Shown here in pieces: positions 1 to 8,706 of a stretch of 45,874 nucleotides of DNA. The position numbers and the translations under genes are program-made. The DNA is taken from assembly GCA_947585595.1 (NCBI GenBank), contig CANPXB010000011.1, positions 1-45,874 of the forward strand, written 5' to 3'. Below the pieces are notes generated by a model, which saw only the letters and a list, made by a program, of their open reading frames with translations, ran no database searches and was not told the origin of the DNA. This DNA is from an uncultured Bacilli bacterium (GTDB lineage: Bacteria; Bacillota_I; Bacilli_A; RF39; UBA660). Numbering within the stretch: position 1 is the stretch's first letter; each line of letters opens with the position of its first letter.

Positions 1-234
1 ATTAACAACCCTGACTTCTTAGACAATCATAAAAACATGATTACAGGTGGAGACTTCACAGGATCTATCGTAGGTGATGTAAAAGAAGGCGAAAGAATAA
101 CAAAAGCTGCTGCAGCCCAAGCAATTTTAGTTGGAAATGCAACAGTAAGTGATAATATTTTTAATAAAAATATAATCATCAAGCTCGTTGCAATAAAAAT
201 TTATATAAGTTATAATTTTTATATAAATTATTAA
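1..234 (+). CDS. 3' end of an unidentified gene (5' end outside window)
   Basis: The frame is open from the first base of the window and ends at TAA 232-234, so this is a C-terminal fragment of 77 residues. A methionine at 37 is not preceded by a convincing ribosome binding site, so the start lies upstream of the window. The first ~50 residues have normal protein composition with a Gly-rich stretch (ITGGDFTGSIVGDV) followed by an Ala-rich segment. The last ~27 residues are Ile/Asn/Tyr/Lys-rich and look like translated intergenic DNA. The family was not recognised. Confidence 0.5.
   Translation: MNNPDFLDNHKNMITGGDFTGSIVGDVKEGERITKAAAAQAILVGNATVSDNIFNKNIIIKLVAIKIYISYNFYINY
198..229. repeat. 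AT-only inverted repeat at the end of the first gene
   Basis: AATTTATATAA (198-208) and TTATATAAATT (219-229) form an 11-bp perfect stem around a 10-base loop. It lies inside the last codons of the upstream gene and has no T-tract after it, so it is at best a poor terminator or an mRNA 3'-end structure. Confidence 0.4.
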
Positions 235-252
235 TAAGAAAAGAGGTTTCTT

Positions 253-798
253 ATGAAAAAGAAAAATATAATTATTATAATTGCAGTTTTAGTAATAGTA
301 GTATTATTAGCATTACTAATAATAAATCTTAATTCAAATAAATTTACTGTTACCTTTGATACAGCAGGTGGAAGTACAATTAAGTCTGTTAAATTAAAAG
401 AAAATGAAACAGTTACTAAACCAAATGATCCAACTAAAGATGGATATAACTTTATAGGATGGTATTTAGATAATAAAGAATATGATTTTAATACTAAAAT
501 AACTAAAGATATTACTTTAGTAGCTAGTTGGTCAAAAATAACTGCTCAATATAATATTAAATTTACTGCTGAACATATGGCAACAGATAGTTTAGATATG
601 GTTTTAAGATATAAATATCAAGTTTTTGAAGGAGATAAAGAACTCACTGATTATCAAGGTTTTAAACTAGGTGATTCAATCTTTATACCAGGTGGAAATA
701 CAGCTGCAAAATCAGAATTAACTTCGAGAATAGATAAAACAGATCTTACATTAAAAGATGGTTCTATTGTAACTGCTTCAGTTACATATATTGATTAA
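253..798 (+). CDS. membrane-anchored protein with an InlB-type B-repeat
   Basis: 181 residues. A Lys-rich start followed by a hydrophobic segment (residues ~5-26) anchors the protein or serves as an uncleaved signal, leaving an extracellular C-terminal part. Residues ~31-95 match the Listeria-Bacteroides repeat (InlB B-repeat/Flg_new family): a beta-strand start with FDTAGG, a middle GYNFIGWY and a closing LVASW. Such repeats occur in surface proteins of gut Firmicutes. Residues ~96-181 form a beta-rich region that I do not recognise. AGAGG at 241-245 is the likely ribosome binding site. The next gene downstream also carries an InlB-like repeat, so the two may both be surface proteins. Confidence 0.75.
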   Translation: MKKKNIIIIIAVLVIVVLLALLIINLNSNKFTVTFDTAGGSTIKSVKLKENETVTKPNDPTKDGYNFIGWYLDNKEYDFNTKITKDITLVASWSKITAQYNIKFTAEHMATDSLDMVLRYKYQVFEGDKELTDYQGFKLGDSIFIPGGNTAAKSELTSRIDKTDLTLKDGSIVTASVTYID

Positions 799-825
799 AT
801 TAAAGTGCAAACTTTAATTTTTTTT
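798..825 (+). terminator. intrinsic terminator after the B-repeat protein gene
   Basis: AATTAAAGT (798-806), loop GCAA, ACTTTAATT (811-819), running into a T-tract that ends at 825. The stem begins on the last base of the stop codon. Confidence 0.75.
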
Positions 826-912
826 AACTAAAATTATTTATAATAAACGTTATAAAAAATAAAAGTGTAAAATTGGCAATAATTACTAGTTAAATAAAGG
901 TAAAGTCAGGAG

Positions 913-950
913 TTGTCAGATTGACAGTATATTGTCGTAAAGGGTATAAT
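913..950 (+). promoter_or_regulatory. sigma-A promoter of the giant surface protein, with overlapping dyad
   Basis: TTGACA at 921-926 and TATAAT at 945-950, spacer 18. The -35 overlaps a short inverted repeat, TGTCA (914-918) and TGACA (922-926), which could be a regulator site; the latter point is inference. Confidence 0.7.
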
Positions 951-981
951 TATATTAATAATATGAAAAGGAAAGATTTGT

Positions 982-3900
982 ATGAAAAAAGCTAATTTAT
1001 TCATTTATACACTAATCATAACAATATTATCAATTGTTAGTGTTAATGCTAAAATGATGAACGTAGAGGAGATAGGAAAAGAAGTAGAAAAATATTCTCA
1101 AAATGCTAGATATGTCTATGTTATTGGTAAGTACGTATATACATCTACATACAATAATTTTAATCTTCAAGACGTTATGTTAGCTGCTTCAGATAGTATA
1201 ACTATAAATAGTGGAACTGACGTTAAGAGTCAGGTAAATACTATGACTATCTATCGTATAGATAGAACTTATGATGGCTATACTCCAAATGGTTGGAAAT
1301 TGGGAGCAAACGAAATAGGTAATGGCTCAGAATTAAGCAATAGTGAAAAAGTAGATATTCGTTATATCGATTATAATCTTCTAGAAAACGAATCCACCGC
1401 TAAAGTTAGTGTTGATTTAGATGTTGAAGGCCATAGTGAATATAAAAAAGTATTAAAAGATGCTTTAGGATTCGAAGCAAAAGATAATTATGGAAGAACT
1501 GGAAATAAATTAACTGTAGAAAATGGAAAAGTTAAAGGATTATTATTAAGAAATAAAGAAAAAATAACTTTATCACCTGAAGACAAGCAAAAATATAATG
1601 GTAAAGATTATTATTTAGCTTATATCATAGAAGTCCCTAATGCTACAGACAAAACTAAAGTAACTGTAAAATCACCTAATAAAACTGATGGTGAAGAAGT
1701 AGACCACAATTCATTCGATGTAAAAATCGAAGAAAAAAATGAAAATAAAACTCCTGGTGTAGTAATGTTAGTTCCATTATCACCAGAAAGTGCTAAAACT
1801 GGTAAAATTGAAGTTACAATTGACTTAGACGGCGATAATAATGCTGAATATGGACCAACAACATACACATTAGATTTAAGTGAGTTAGAATTCCAAGAAG
1901 ATTCTAAAATAGAAGAAATTGGTCTTGGTAAAGATAAAGCAAGTAGTACAGATAAAGAAACATTAAGAAGTTGGGGTTACAATTCGGAAAGTAATAAAGA
2001 TTTATCACTTACTAAAGATGGAGAAAATGATTTTAATTATAAATTAACTGGTCAATTAGTTGAACAAAATTTACATAATGATGTATACGGTAAAGAAAAA
2101 TCTGATGCATATTACTTTGATTTCACTCTTGTACTAGGTAATAATAAAGACAAAAAAGCCGTAGTGAAAGCAACAGTAAATGGTAATTCTGATAGTAAAA
2201 CCTTCTTAACTAGTGATTATGATGAACAAGGTAATTTAACAATTTTACAAAGAATTGGAAAAGACACAGTATGTAATAAAGAAGATGTTCAAAATAAAAC
2301 AAATTGCATAATAAAACTTGAAATAGATTTAGATGGAAATGAGGATAAATATCTACCACAAACTTACACATTGGATTATAGTGCATTAACATTTGAAAAA
2401 ACATCATTATTTACGGTATCAGCTCTAGATCAAGAAGATACAAAACAATTTCCAGAGAATGATCATTCTTGGTATGATACTGAAAGTGGATATAATGTAG
2501 AAGTACAAGTAGATCCTGAAAATCCTACTAAATATAATGTATCAGGAGTTCTTCCAATATTTGAAGACGAAGATGTTTGGAAAGATGGACCATTTGACAC
2601 AGATGAAAAACTATATTATTTAGGCTTACAACTTAAATTAACAAATCCACCTGCAGATTTTGGTACTGGAAAAGATGTAAATGAAAATACAATTAATATC
2701 AAATTCTATCATGGTGATGAAGAAGATAGTCAATACCTAAAAGCCCACGGAAGTGATTTTGACACATCAAAAGAACTTTATATTCTAAAAGCTTTAACCG
2801 AAGAAGCAGCAGATGGAACTGTGATAGCAGATAGTGAAAAATACTTTACTATAACTGTTGATTTAGATGGAGAAACAGAAGATGAGTATGCTCCATATAC
2901 AGTAACTATTGATTGGAGTAAATTAAAACTTCAAAAACCAAGTTCTAGCACAATATCTAAAGATAATGTTCATGAAAATACAAAAAAGGAATTAACAGAA
3001 TGGGGTTATTCAGAAGATAGTAATAAAAATTTAACATTTACATTAGAACCAAATAGCAATACAGTAAAATTAACTGGAACATTAGTAGAACAAGAATTAA
3101 CTGGAGCACCATTTGGAGAAAACAATAAAGAGGGATACTACTTCACATTTACATTTGTTGTTCCTAATGGAACAGAAAGTGGAAAGGTTCTTGTTGAAAG
3201 ATTAAAGAACAAAGATGGAAGTGAAGTAAGTAAAACATTTAAGCAAGAAGAATTTGATGAGAACGGAAATTTAACAATTTTATACAAATTCAATCCTGAA
3301 ACAAAGAAATGCGAAACTAGCAATAATGAAAATTGCAAGTTATATTATAGAATTGACTTAGATGGTAATGGTAAAGCATATTTACCAACAACATATACAA
3401 TTGATTATAGCGAATTAGTATTCGAAAAATCATCTTTAGTAAAAATAGAAGCTATTGATTCTTCAGATATAACCAAAGAAAATGAACAATGGAAAAACTT
3501 TACTGAAGGTGAAAAATATAGTACCAAATTTGATGAAACAGGTGCTACATTCAAAGTAACAGGATTAATAACAATATTTGATGATGATAAATGGAAGGAT
3601 AATACTAATCCATTTGGACATGATGCATATGACTATTATCTAGCATTTAAATTATCAAAAATTGAAGGTGTATCAGGAAAAGAAGACAGCACAACAATTG
3701 TAAAATTCTTAACTGAAGGTAGTGGACATGGCGATAAGAATAAAATTGATTCTTCAGACTTCGGTGAAAATAACTCTATTTATGTATTAAAATATATAAA
3801 TCCTAATACTGATTATGAAAATCGTAAATTTGAAATTACAATCGATTATGATGGTGAAGATGAAGAATATGTACCTTATACAATCACAATCGATTGGAGT

Positions 3901-6900
3901 GAATTAGATTTCCAATATGAAAGTACTCATACAACAACAGAAGTTGTTAATAGTACAGCCAGCAAAGGAGAGTCTGGATACATTTCAGAAGAAGATAAAC
4001 AACAAATAACTAGTTGGGGATATAAATTTGAAGATTCCGGCGAAAATCTAAAAATTGAAAATAATGGAGTTACTATTCCATGGAAGATTACAGGTAAAAT
4101 TAAAGAGCAAAAGGTAAAAGCTGGATATAAAACAGAAGATGGATATTATTTAGTAATCAATGTTTATGGCCCAGATAAATCACAAGCAGAGCATAATCAT
4201 TTCTTGTCAGAAGAAGATGGACTTAGAAAATGGACATTTACATTAAAAAATGAAGAAGGCGAATATAAAACCGAATATACACCAACTAAAGAAGAATATG
4301 ATGCAGGTTATGCTACAGTATTATTAAAAATAAAAGAAGATGCTCGAGATAAGAAAATAACTATAAAAATTGATTGGGATGGATCAAATAGTGATGTATT
4401 CTTACCTTATGAAGAAACAATAGACTATAGCGAATTAGGATTTATTTCATTAAACACATTGACTTATAATTATAAAAATAATCAAGGTGAATCAATCAGA
4501 GAAATCAAAGAAGTTTATGAAGGAGTTAATATAACACCTAAAGAGATGACTACAGAAAACACTGATACTCGTACATTTACCAAATGGGTTGATGACAAAG
4601 GAAATGAAAAATCAGATGAATTTACAACATCTCACGATGAAAATGTAGTTCTAACTGCTCATTGGAGTTTGGATACTGATCAATTCTTTAAAGATATAAT
4701 AGACGATTTAAATGATGCTGATTCTGAGATTTCTGAAGATTATACTAATAAATTTGTTACATCAATGAATGGAAATACAATTACATTCGATGTTAAAGAT
4801 GCCGAAATGCTATTAAGCGCAATGGATGAAACAACAATTCCAAAAGCAATAGCATATATATTAAATAAAGAAGAAATTAAAGATATTACATTAACAACTG
4901 CTATTAAAGATAAAGCTAATCAATCAGTAAAATTTACAAAGAATGGCGCTAATAATGGAGTCCAAGCAGTTTCACTAACACCTGAATTAGAATCAATTGT
5001 TTCTTCAGTAAAAACCGGTGCTAACACATTATTCAAAACAGTTTTAGATGAAGAATTAGAAAATATGACTTTGAATAAAATGGCTATTACAAATAGTGGT
5101 TATACACTAACAATTGGTGAAGTTGATGAAACAGTAGAACTAAAAAATACAGAGCAAAAAACATATACATTTAATTTTACATCAGATGTAGCATTAGTTA
5201 AAAATGAAAAAGAATTAAAAGAAGCTTTAGATAACAAACAAAAGAATATTGAGGTTGCAAGCTCATTTACAATCAGCGAAAAACAAAATGTTAATAGACA
5301 AGTAAATATTTATGGTAAAGACGAAAATATTACATTAACTGGCGGAGAAAACCTAGAATCAATCTTTGAAGTTTCATCAACAAATGTTAATATTAGCAAT
5401 CTAAAATTAACAAATGCTAAAAAAGCGATTAAGGTAACAGGTACAGGTGCATTAACATTTACAAGTCTTGACTTAGCTGGAAATAAAGAAGCTGGAATTG
5501 AAGTTGATAATGGTGGAACAATTAGTGGCGACAAGTTAACTATGACCGATGAATCATATGATAAACCAGCTGTCAAAGCAAGTAAAACAGGAGCAACAAC
5601 AATCAGATTAACTGATAGTGAACAAAAAGATGCTCAAAAAATAATAAAACAAAAGATTATTAAATCTGATGGTGAAACAAGTAATACAGATAGCAAACAA
5701 GATGATACAGAATATGGATATTATAACTATTACAATAATGCTTTAAACTCAAAAATATATACAATTAAATTCTTTAATTACGAAGGTGGTTATAGACAAG
5801 AATTTACAAGATATAGTACTTATAATTCAAAAATAGATTTACCTCCAACTAATCTTGAGCAAGGAAAATTTTCAATAGTCGATGATTTTAGTTATGACGG
5901 ACATAAATATAATCTTATGGGCTATTCATTATACTCAAGTAGAAGTGTAGCTCCAAAAGATGCAACTTCTGAATGTGAAGTACCAAGTGATGTTTCAAAA
6001 GACCTTACAACAAAAGGAGATGCTCATTACTTCACGGCATATTGCGTAAAATTACCTGAAGGAACAGTAAAGGTAAGTAATACACAACAGTTTAAGGATG
6101 AATTAGCTAAATCAAGTGTTAACGCAATTTACATTGAACCAGGTGTTACAATTGATTATCAAAATGAAGAATTAACAATAGATAGAAAAGTAAGCATTGT
6201 TGGTAGAAGTGATACTGCCAAAATAATAGCTAAAAAAATTAATATAACTGCTGATGAAGTATTTATGCAACGATTAAATCTTGAATTAAATGCTGAAAGC
6301 AATCAAGAAGCTTTAATAAATGTAACAACTTCATCAGATAAGGCAAAACTTTCATTATGGCAAGTAAAAGTAAAAAATACTGGAGAGAATGCAAAAAGTG
6401 CTGTTAAAGTAAGTAATCCAAAAGAAGTAGTCATAGATGTAAGATGGTCAACATTTAGCGCTGAATATTTAAATAATTATATCTATGCTGATGGTCCGTT
6501 AGGAGAAGGAACAAATATTTACTTAAACACATTTAATGAATTAACTAATCCAGAATCAGGCAAATATAGTGATATCATAATAAAAAGCTTTGCTAAAGAT
6601 GCTGTCATAGAGGATGATGAAACAGATGTAATTATCAAATCTAACACATATAAAGGCGATAATTACGCAATTAAAATCTTAAAAGATGCTTCAAGCAATA
6701 GAGCAGATATCGATGTTGATATAACAGAAAACATTACAATAGCTGTAGAATATAATGATACGCAAAATCAATTTGAAAGCATTCATATTCTATCAAGAAG
6801 ACCTCAAACATTAAAAGATGTATATCTAAAAGAAAATTCAACTACAGAAGAAACAACCCCAGGTAGTGGAACAAGAATAAAATTCACTATTGAAGCAGAA

Positions 6901-6915
6901 ATTCCACAATTATAA
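982..6915 (+). CDS. giant secreted repeat protein with InlB-like and beta-helix regions
   Basis: 1977 residues, by far the longest gene here. AAAGGAAAG precedes the ATG. Residues 1-24 are a signal peptide (hydrophobic core, likely cleavage after VNA). Residues ~130-305 are a first divergent unit. Residues ~306-1154 hold five ~165-175-residue units, each ending in a DxDG element followed ~10 residues later by a YTIDYSEL-like strand; the units alternate between two types. Residues ~1156-1232 are InlB-repeat-like (WxxxxG core, LTAHW end) and ~1750-1800 of the C-terminal part follow another such stretch. Two regions (~1403-1527 and ~1694-1874) have short Ile/Val-rich strands typical of right-handed beta-helix proteins. 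There is no LPXTG motif, C-terminal membrane segment or recognised wall-binding domain, so surface attachment is unexplained. An adhesin or surface-structure role is inference. Confidence 0.8.
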   Translation: MKKANLFIYTLIITILSIVSVNAKMMNVEEIGKEVEKYSQNARYVYVIGKYVYTSTYNNFNLQDVMLAASDSITINSGTDVKSQVNTMTIYRIDRTYDGYTPNGWKLGANEIGNGSELSNSEKVDIRYIDYNLLENESTAKVSVDLDVEGHSEYKKVLKDALGFEAKDNYGRTGNKLTVENGKVKGLLLRNKEKITLSPEDKQKYNGKDYYLAYIIEVPNATDKTKVTVKSPNKTDGEEVDHNSFDVKIEEKNENKTPGVVMLVPLSPESAKTGKIEVTIDLDGDNNAEYGPTTYTLDLSELEFQEDSKIEEIGLGKDKASSTDKETLRSWGYNSESNKDLSLTKDGENDFNYKLTGQLVEQNLHNDVYGKEKSDAYYFDFTLVLGNNKDKKAVVKATVNGNSDSKTFLTSDYDEQGNLTILQRIGKDTVCNKEDVQNKTNCIIKLEIDLDGNEDKYLPQTYTLDYSALTFEKTSLFTVSALDQEDTKQFPENDHSWYDTESGYNVEVQVDPENPTKYNVSGVLPIFEDEDVWKDGPFDTDEKLYYLGLQLKLTNPPADFGTGKDVNENTINIKFYHGDEEDSQYLKAHGSDFDTSKELYILKALTEEAADGTVIADSEKYFTITVDLDGETEDEYAPYTVTIDWSKLKLQKPSSSTISKDNVHENTKKELTEWGYSEDSNKNLTFTLEPNSNTVKLTGTLVEQELTGAPFGENNKEGYYFTFTFVVPNGTESGKVLVERLKNKDGSEVSKTFKQEEFDENGNLTILYKFNPETKKCETSNNENCKLYYRIDLDGNGKAYLPTTYTIDYSELVFEKSSLVKIEAIDSSDITKENEQWKNFTEGEKYSTKFDETGATFKVTGLITIFDDDKWKDNTNPFGHDAYDYYLAFKLSKIEGVSGKEDSTTIVKFLTEGSGHGDKNKIDSSDFGENNSIYVLKYINPNTDYENRKFEITIDYDGEDEEYVPYTITIDWSELDFQYESTHTTTEVVNSTASKGESGYISEEDKQQITSWGYKFEDSGENLKIENNGVTIPWKITGKIKEQKVKAGYKTEDGYYLVINVYGPDKSQAEHNHFLSEEDGLRKWTFTLKNEEGEYKTEYTPTKEEYDAGYATVLLKIKEDARDKKITIKIDWDGSNSDVFLPYEETIDYSELGFISLNTLTYNYKNNQGESIREIKEVYEGVNITPKEMTTENTDTRTFTKWVDDKGNEKSDEFTTSHDENVVLTAHWSLDTDQFFKDIIDDLNDADSEISEDYTNKFVTSMNGNTITFDVKDAEMLLSAMDETTIPKAIAYILNKEEIKDITLTTAIKDKANQSVKFTKNGANNGVQAVSLTPELESIVSSVKTGANTLFKTVLDEELENMTLNKMAITNSGYTLTIGEVDETVELKNTEQKTYTFNFTSDVALVKNEKELKEALDNKQKNIEVASSFTISEKQNVNRQVNIYGKDENITLTGGENLESIFEVSSTNVNISNLKLTNAKKAIKVTGTGALTFTSLDLAGNKEAGIEVDNGGTISGDKLTMTDESYDKPAVKASKTGATTIRLTDSEQKDAQKIIKQKIIKSDGETSNTDSKQDDTEYGYYNYYNNALNSKIYTIKFFNYEGGYRQEFTRYSTYNSKIDLPPTNLEQGKFSIVDDFSYDGHKYNLMGYSLYSSRSVAPKDATSECEVPSDVSKDLTTKGDAHYFTAYCVKLPEGTVKVSNTQQFKDELAKSSVNAIYIEPGVTIDYQNEELTIDRKVSIVGRSDTAKIIAKKINITADEVFMQRLNLELNAESNQEALINVTTSSDKAKLSLWQVKVKNTGENAKSAVKVSNPKEVVIDVRWSTFSAEYLNNYIYADGPLGEGTNIYLNTFNELTNPESGKYSDIIIKSFAKDAVIEDDETDVIIKSNTYKGDNYAIKILKDASSNRADIDVDITENITIAVEYNDTQNQFESIHILSRRPQTLKDVYLKENSTTEETTPGSGTRIKFTIEAEIPQL
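1897..4443 (+). repeat. alternating A-B-A-B-A protein repeat block inside the giant surface protein
   Basis: Five units of about 165-175 codons. Type A units start with a WGY motif followed by LTGxLVEQ and end near DGN...YLPxTYTIDYSEL (about residues 306-473, 650-816, 979-1154). Type B units start with a Trp/Tyr-containing segment, then VTG...IFxDD.WKD and end near DGE...YxPYTxTIDWSxL (about 474-650 and 817-978). Each unit carries one acidic DxDG element. Boundaries were estimated by eye. Confidence 0.65.
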
Positions 6916-6920
6916 AAATA

Positions 6921-6954
6921 AAAAGCAAGATTTTCAGAATAAATCTTGTTTTTT
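6921..6954 (+). terminator. intrinsic terminator after the giant surface protein gene
   Basis: CAAGATTT (6926-6933) pairs with AAATCTTG (6941-6948), followed by six T residues. Confidence 0.8.
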
Positions 6955-6974
6955 ATAATAAAAGTTTAAAAAAA

Positions 6975-6983
6975 TGTTATAAT
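6975..6983 (+). promoter_or_regulatory. extended -10 promoter for the thioredoxin-like gene
   Basis: TGTTATAAT, an extended -10 element (TGnTATAAT), with no clear -35. Initiation would fall near 6990, inside the following hairpin. Confidence 0.55.
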
Positions 6984-6986
6984 GAG

Positions 6987-7007
6987 GGTGTGATGCTATA
7001 TCACACC
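6987..7007 (+). promoter_or_regulatory. 5'-UTR hairpin upstream of the thioredoxin-like gene
   Basis: GGTGTGAT (6987-6994), loop GCTAT, ATCACACC (7000-7007), then TTTATTTTTAGGAG leading into the ribosome binding site. It lies at or next to the predicted transcript start. It could stabilise the 5' end or act as a weak attenuator or operator. Confidence 0.5.
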
Positions 7008-7028
7008 TTTATTTTTAGGAGTTGTTTT

Positions 7029-7598
7029 ATGAAAAATTTTATATATACCTTAATTATAATGTTAATGTTATTACCTATAACTACATTAGCATTAGCTACT
7101 AATGCTGATGATTATGAACAATTAGAAGTCTTTGTTTTTACTAAGAAAAATTGTTCTGAATGTGATGAAGTTAAAGAATACTTAAATAATTATTTAAAAG
7201 ATAAAGTTAATCTTAAAGTAACTTATTTAGATTCTAAAGATAATAAAGATACTATTAAATCTTTAAAGCAAGAATTAGATATTAAACAAAATAAATATCC
7301 TTTAATAGTAATAGGTTCTAATTACTTAGTAGGTTATGATAATGAAGTAAAAGATAATCTTAATGATACTATAACGGCTTATCAAGATAATAATGTTTAT
7401 TGTAACTTAGTAAATAAAATAAATGAAGAAAAAGATTTAACTAATTGTAAATTAAATAATAAAGATATTATTAAACAAGTAGAATATAAGAGTACTAATA
7501 TACCATGGTTTATTATTGGCTTAATAGTTGGATTATTATTCGTCTTTATCTTCTTAAGAGTAATTAGAAAACCTAAAAAATTAAAAGTACATGTATAA
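7029..7598 (+). CDS. membrane-anchored thioredoxin-like protein with CxxC
   Basis: 189 residues from the ATG at 7029, chosen because TAGGAG (7016-7021) precedes it; the longer frame would translate the upstream hairpin. Residues 1-23 form a signal peptide or N-terminal membrane segment. The exported part has the start of a thioredoxin/glutaredoxin fold (beta strand VFVFTKKN, then C42-S-E-C45 and a helix). Residues ~157-178 form a C-terminal membrane helix with a Lys/Arg-rich tail inside. Such proteins usually act in thiol-disulfide exchange outside the membrane; the partner is unknown. The 3' end overlaps ogt by 8 bases, so the two are translationally coupled. Confidence 0.7.
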   Translation: MKNFIYTLIIMLMLLPITTLALATNADDYEQLEVFVFTKKNCSECDEVKEYLNNYLKDKVNLKVTYLDSKDNKDTIKSLKQELDIKQNKYPLIVIGSNYLVGYDNEVKDNLNDTITAYQDNNVYCNLVNKINEEKDLTNCKLNNKDIIKQVEYKSTNIPWFIIGLIVGLLFVFIFLRVIRKPKKLKVHV

Positions 7599-8079
7599 AT
7601 ATTTATATAAGTCCCCAATAGGGGATTTAATCTTTATAAGTGATGGTAACTATCTTACTAAGATTATTTTAACTAGTGAATTAAAAGAAGATAATTATTT
7701 AATAAATAATAATTTAGATATTTTTAAATTATGTCTTAAATATTTTGATATGTATTTTAATCAAAAAATACCTAATATCAATATACCTTATAAATTAGAA
7801 GGTACTGAGTTTCAAAAAGCTATATGGTCTATATTAAAAGATGTACCATATGGTCAAAGTATGACTTACAAAGATATCGGTGATATATATTTAAAAAAAT
7901 ATAACTTAAAGAATATATCTTATCAAGCAGTTGGTCATGCTATTAGTAATAATCCTTTATTAATTTATATACCATGTCATCGTATCTTAGGTCATAATAA
8001 TAAATTAAATGGTTTTAGAGTAGGGTTAGATATTAAAAAGAAACTCCTAAATTTAGAAAATATTAAATACCAAGAATAG
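7591..8079 (+). CDS. ogt: methylated-DNA-protein-cysteine S-methyltransferase
   Basis: 162 residues, normal length for Ogt. The protein removes O6-alkyl groups from guanine by moving them to its own cysteine in a one-time suicide reaction. The active-site motif IPCHR is present, with the acceptor Cys at about residue 129. The C-terminal DNA-binding domain is recognisable from FQKAIWSILKDVPYGQ (helix-turn-helix start) through YQAVGHAISNNP. The start overlaps the end of the thioredoxin-like gene. No terminator was seen directly after it; the next gene has its own promoter. Confidence 0.92.
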   Translation: MYKYLYKSPIGDLIFISDGNYLTKIILTSELKEDNYLINNNLDIFKLCLKYFDMYFNQKIPNINIPYKLEGTEFQKAIWSILKDVPYGQSMTYKDIGDIYLKKYNLKNISYQAVGHAISNNPLLIYIPCHRILGHNNKLNGFRVGLDIKKKLLNLENIKYQE

Positions 8080-8087
8080 ATGTATTT

Positions 8088-8138
8088 TTGACAATTAATA
8101 CCCCCTTAAGTTAAAATATTTAACTATAAGAAAGGGGG
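8088..8138 (+). promoter_or_regulatory. promoter overlapped by a large nested dyad, upstream of the AbrB-like gene
   Basis: TTGACA (8088-8093) and TAAAAT (8112-8117), spacer 18. A palindrome AGTTAAA-ATA-TTTAACT (8109-8125) covers the -10 and is nested in an outer pair, CCCCCTT (8101-8107) and AAGGGGG (8132-8138); the latter contains the ribosome binding site. Half of the outer dyad lies upstream of the expected transcript start, so it probably acts on DNA, for example as an operator. Confidence 0.6.
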
Positions 8139-8145
8139 ATTGGTT

Positions 8146-8628
8146 ATGTTTGCTGAACATGAAATAATTGGTGAAAGTAGTATTAAAGTAAGTAAAGGAA
8201 GACAAATTATCTTACCTAAGTTTACTTTTGCTGAACCTGGTGATAAATTAGGACTCTTTTATGGTATTTCCTTACCTAAAATACCTGAAGTAAGAGACCG
8301 TTTAGGTCGTATGAAAATAATTATTATGCGTCTTCAAGAATTTGAAGAACGTTTAGAGCGTTTTCAAACTAATTTAGATGCTGCTAGAAAAGATGGTCGT
8401 GTTTCTTATAAAGATTATTATGATTATCAACGCATCTATTTTGCGATGTTAGCTATTACTTATGAAGAAGTAACTAAATTAGGTAAGATAACTCTTGAAC
8501 AAATACCTGTGAGAAACTTAAACATAACTGATTCTGCTTATGCTGTTGGTAATGGTTATCATTTAGATATCTATCCATCTAAAGAAATATATATTAAAAC
8601 TAAGAATTTAAGAAGTCTTATAAAATAA
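8146..8628 (+). CDS. AbrB/SpoVT-type DNA-binding regulator (putative)
   Basis: 160 residues from ATG 8146, which sits 7 bases after AAAGGGGG; a TTG at 8140 is too close to that site. Residues ~10-40 (SSIKVSKGRQIILPKF and the following acidic turn) resemble the swapped-hairpin AbrB/MazE fold that binds DNA as a dimer. The rest is mainly helical and charged, with an EEFLERL-like heptad region (~65-85) that may be a coiled coil, and has no family I can name. A strong dyad over its own promoter suggests autoregulation, which is inference. Confidence 0.55.
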   Translation: MFAEHEIIGESSIKVSKGRQIILPKFTFAEPGDKLGLFYGISLPKIPEVRDRLGRMKIIIMRLQEFEERLERFQTNLDAARKDGRVSYKDYYDYQRIYFAMLAITYEEVTKLGKITLEQIPVRNLNITDSAYAVGNGYHLDIYPSKEIYIKTKNLRSLIK

Positions 8629-8633
8629 ACTAA

Positions 8634-8672
8634 AAGTAGATTATAAAACTATTTATAATCTACTTATTTTTT
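8634..8672 (+). terminator. intrinsic terminator after the AbrB-like gene
   Basis: AAGTAGATTAT (8634-8644) pairs perfectly with ATAATCTACTT (8655-8665), followed by ATTTTTT. Confidence 0.85.
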
Positions 8673-8680
8673 GATAAAAT
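8673..8680 (+). promoter_or_regulatory. -10 region for the D,D-carboxypeptidase gene at 8707
   Basis: TGATAAAAT spans this site: TAAAAT at 8675-8680 with the extended -10 TG just before it. It starts right after the upstream terminator and lies 26 bases before the ATG. No clear -35 was seen. Confidence 0.45.
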
Positions 8681-8706
8681 TAATAAGACTAGAAAGTAGA
8701 TGTTAT

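Noticed and set aside
150-234. Frameshift or truncation of the first gene in its AT-rich tail
   Set aside because: Other frames stop at once, and without the 5' part the normal C-terminus cannot be judged.
6990-7028. Longer starts (TTG, GTG or distant ATG) for several genes, such as 6990, 8140, 8671, 13821, 20964, 34468 and 35216
   Set aside because: Each would translate a hairpin, a ribosome binding site or the preceding gene; a well-placed ATG follows in every case.
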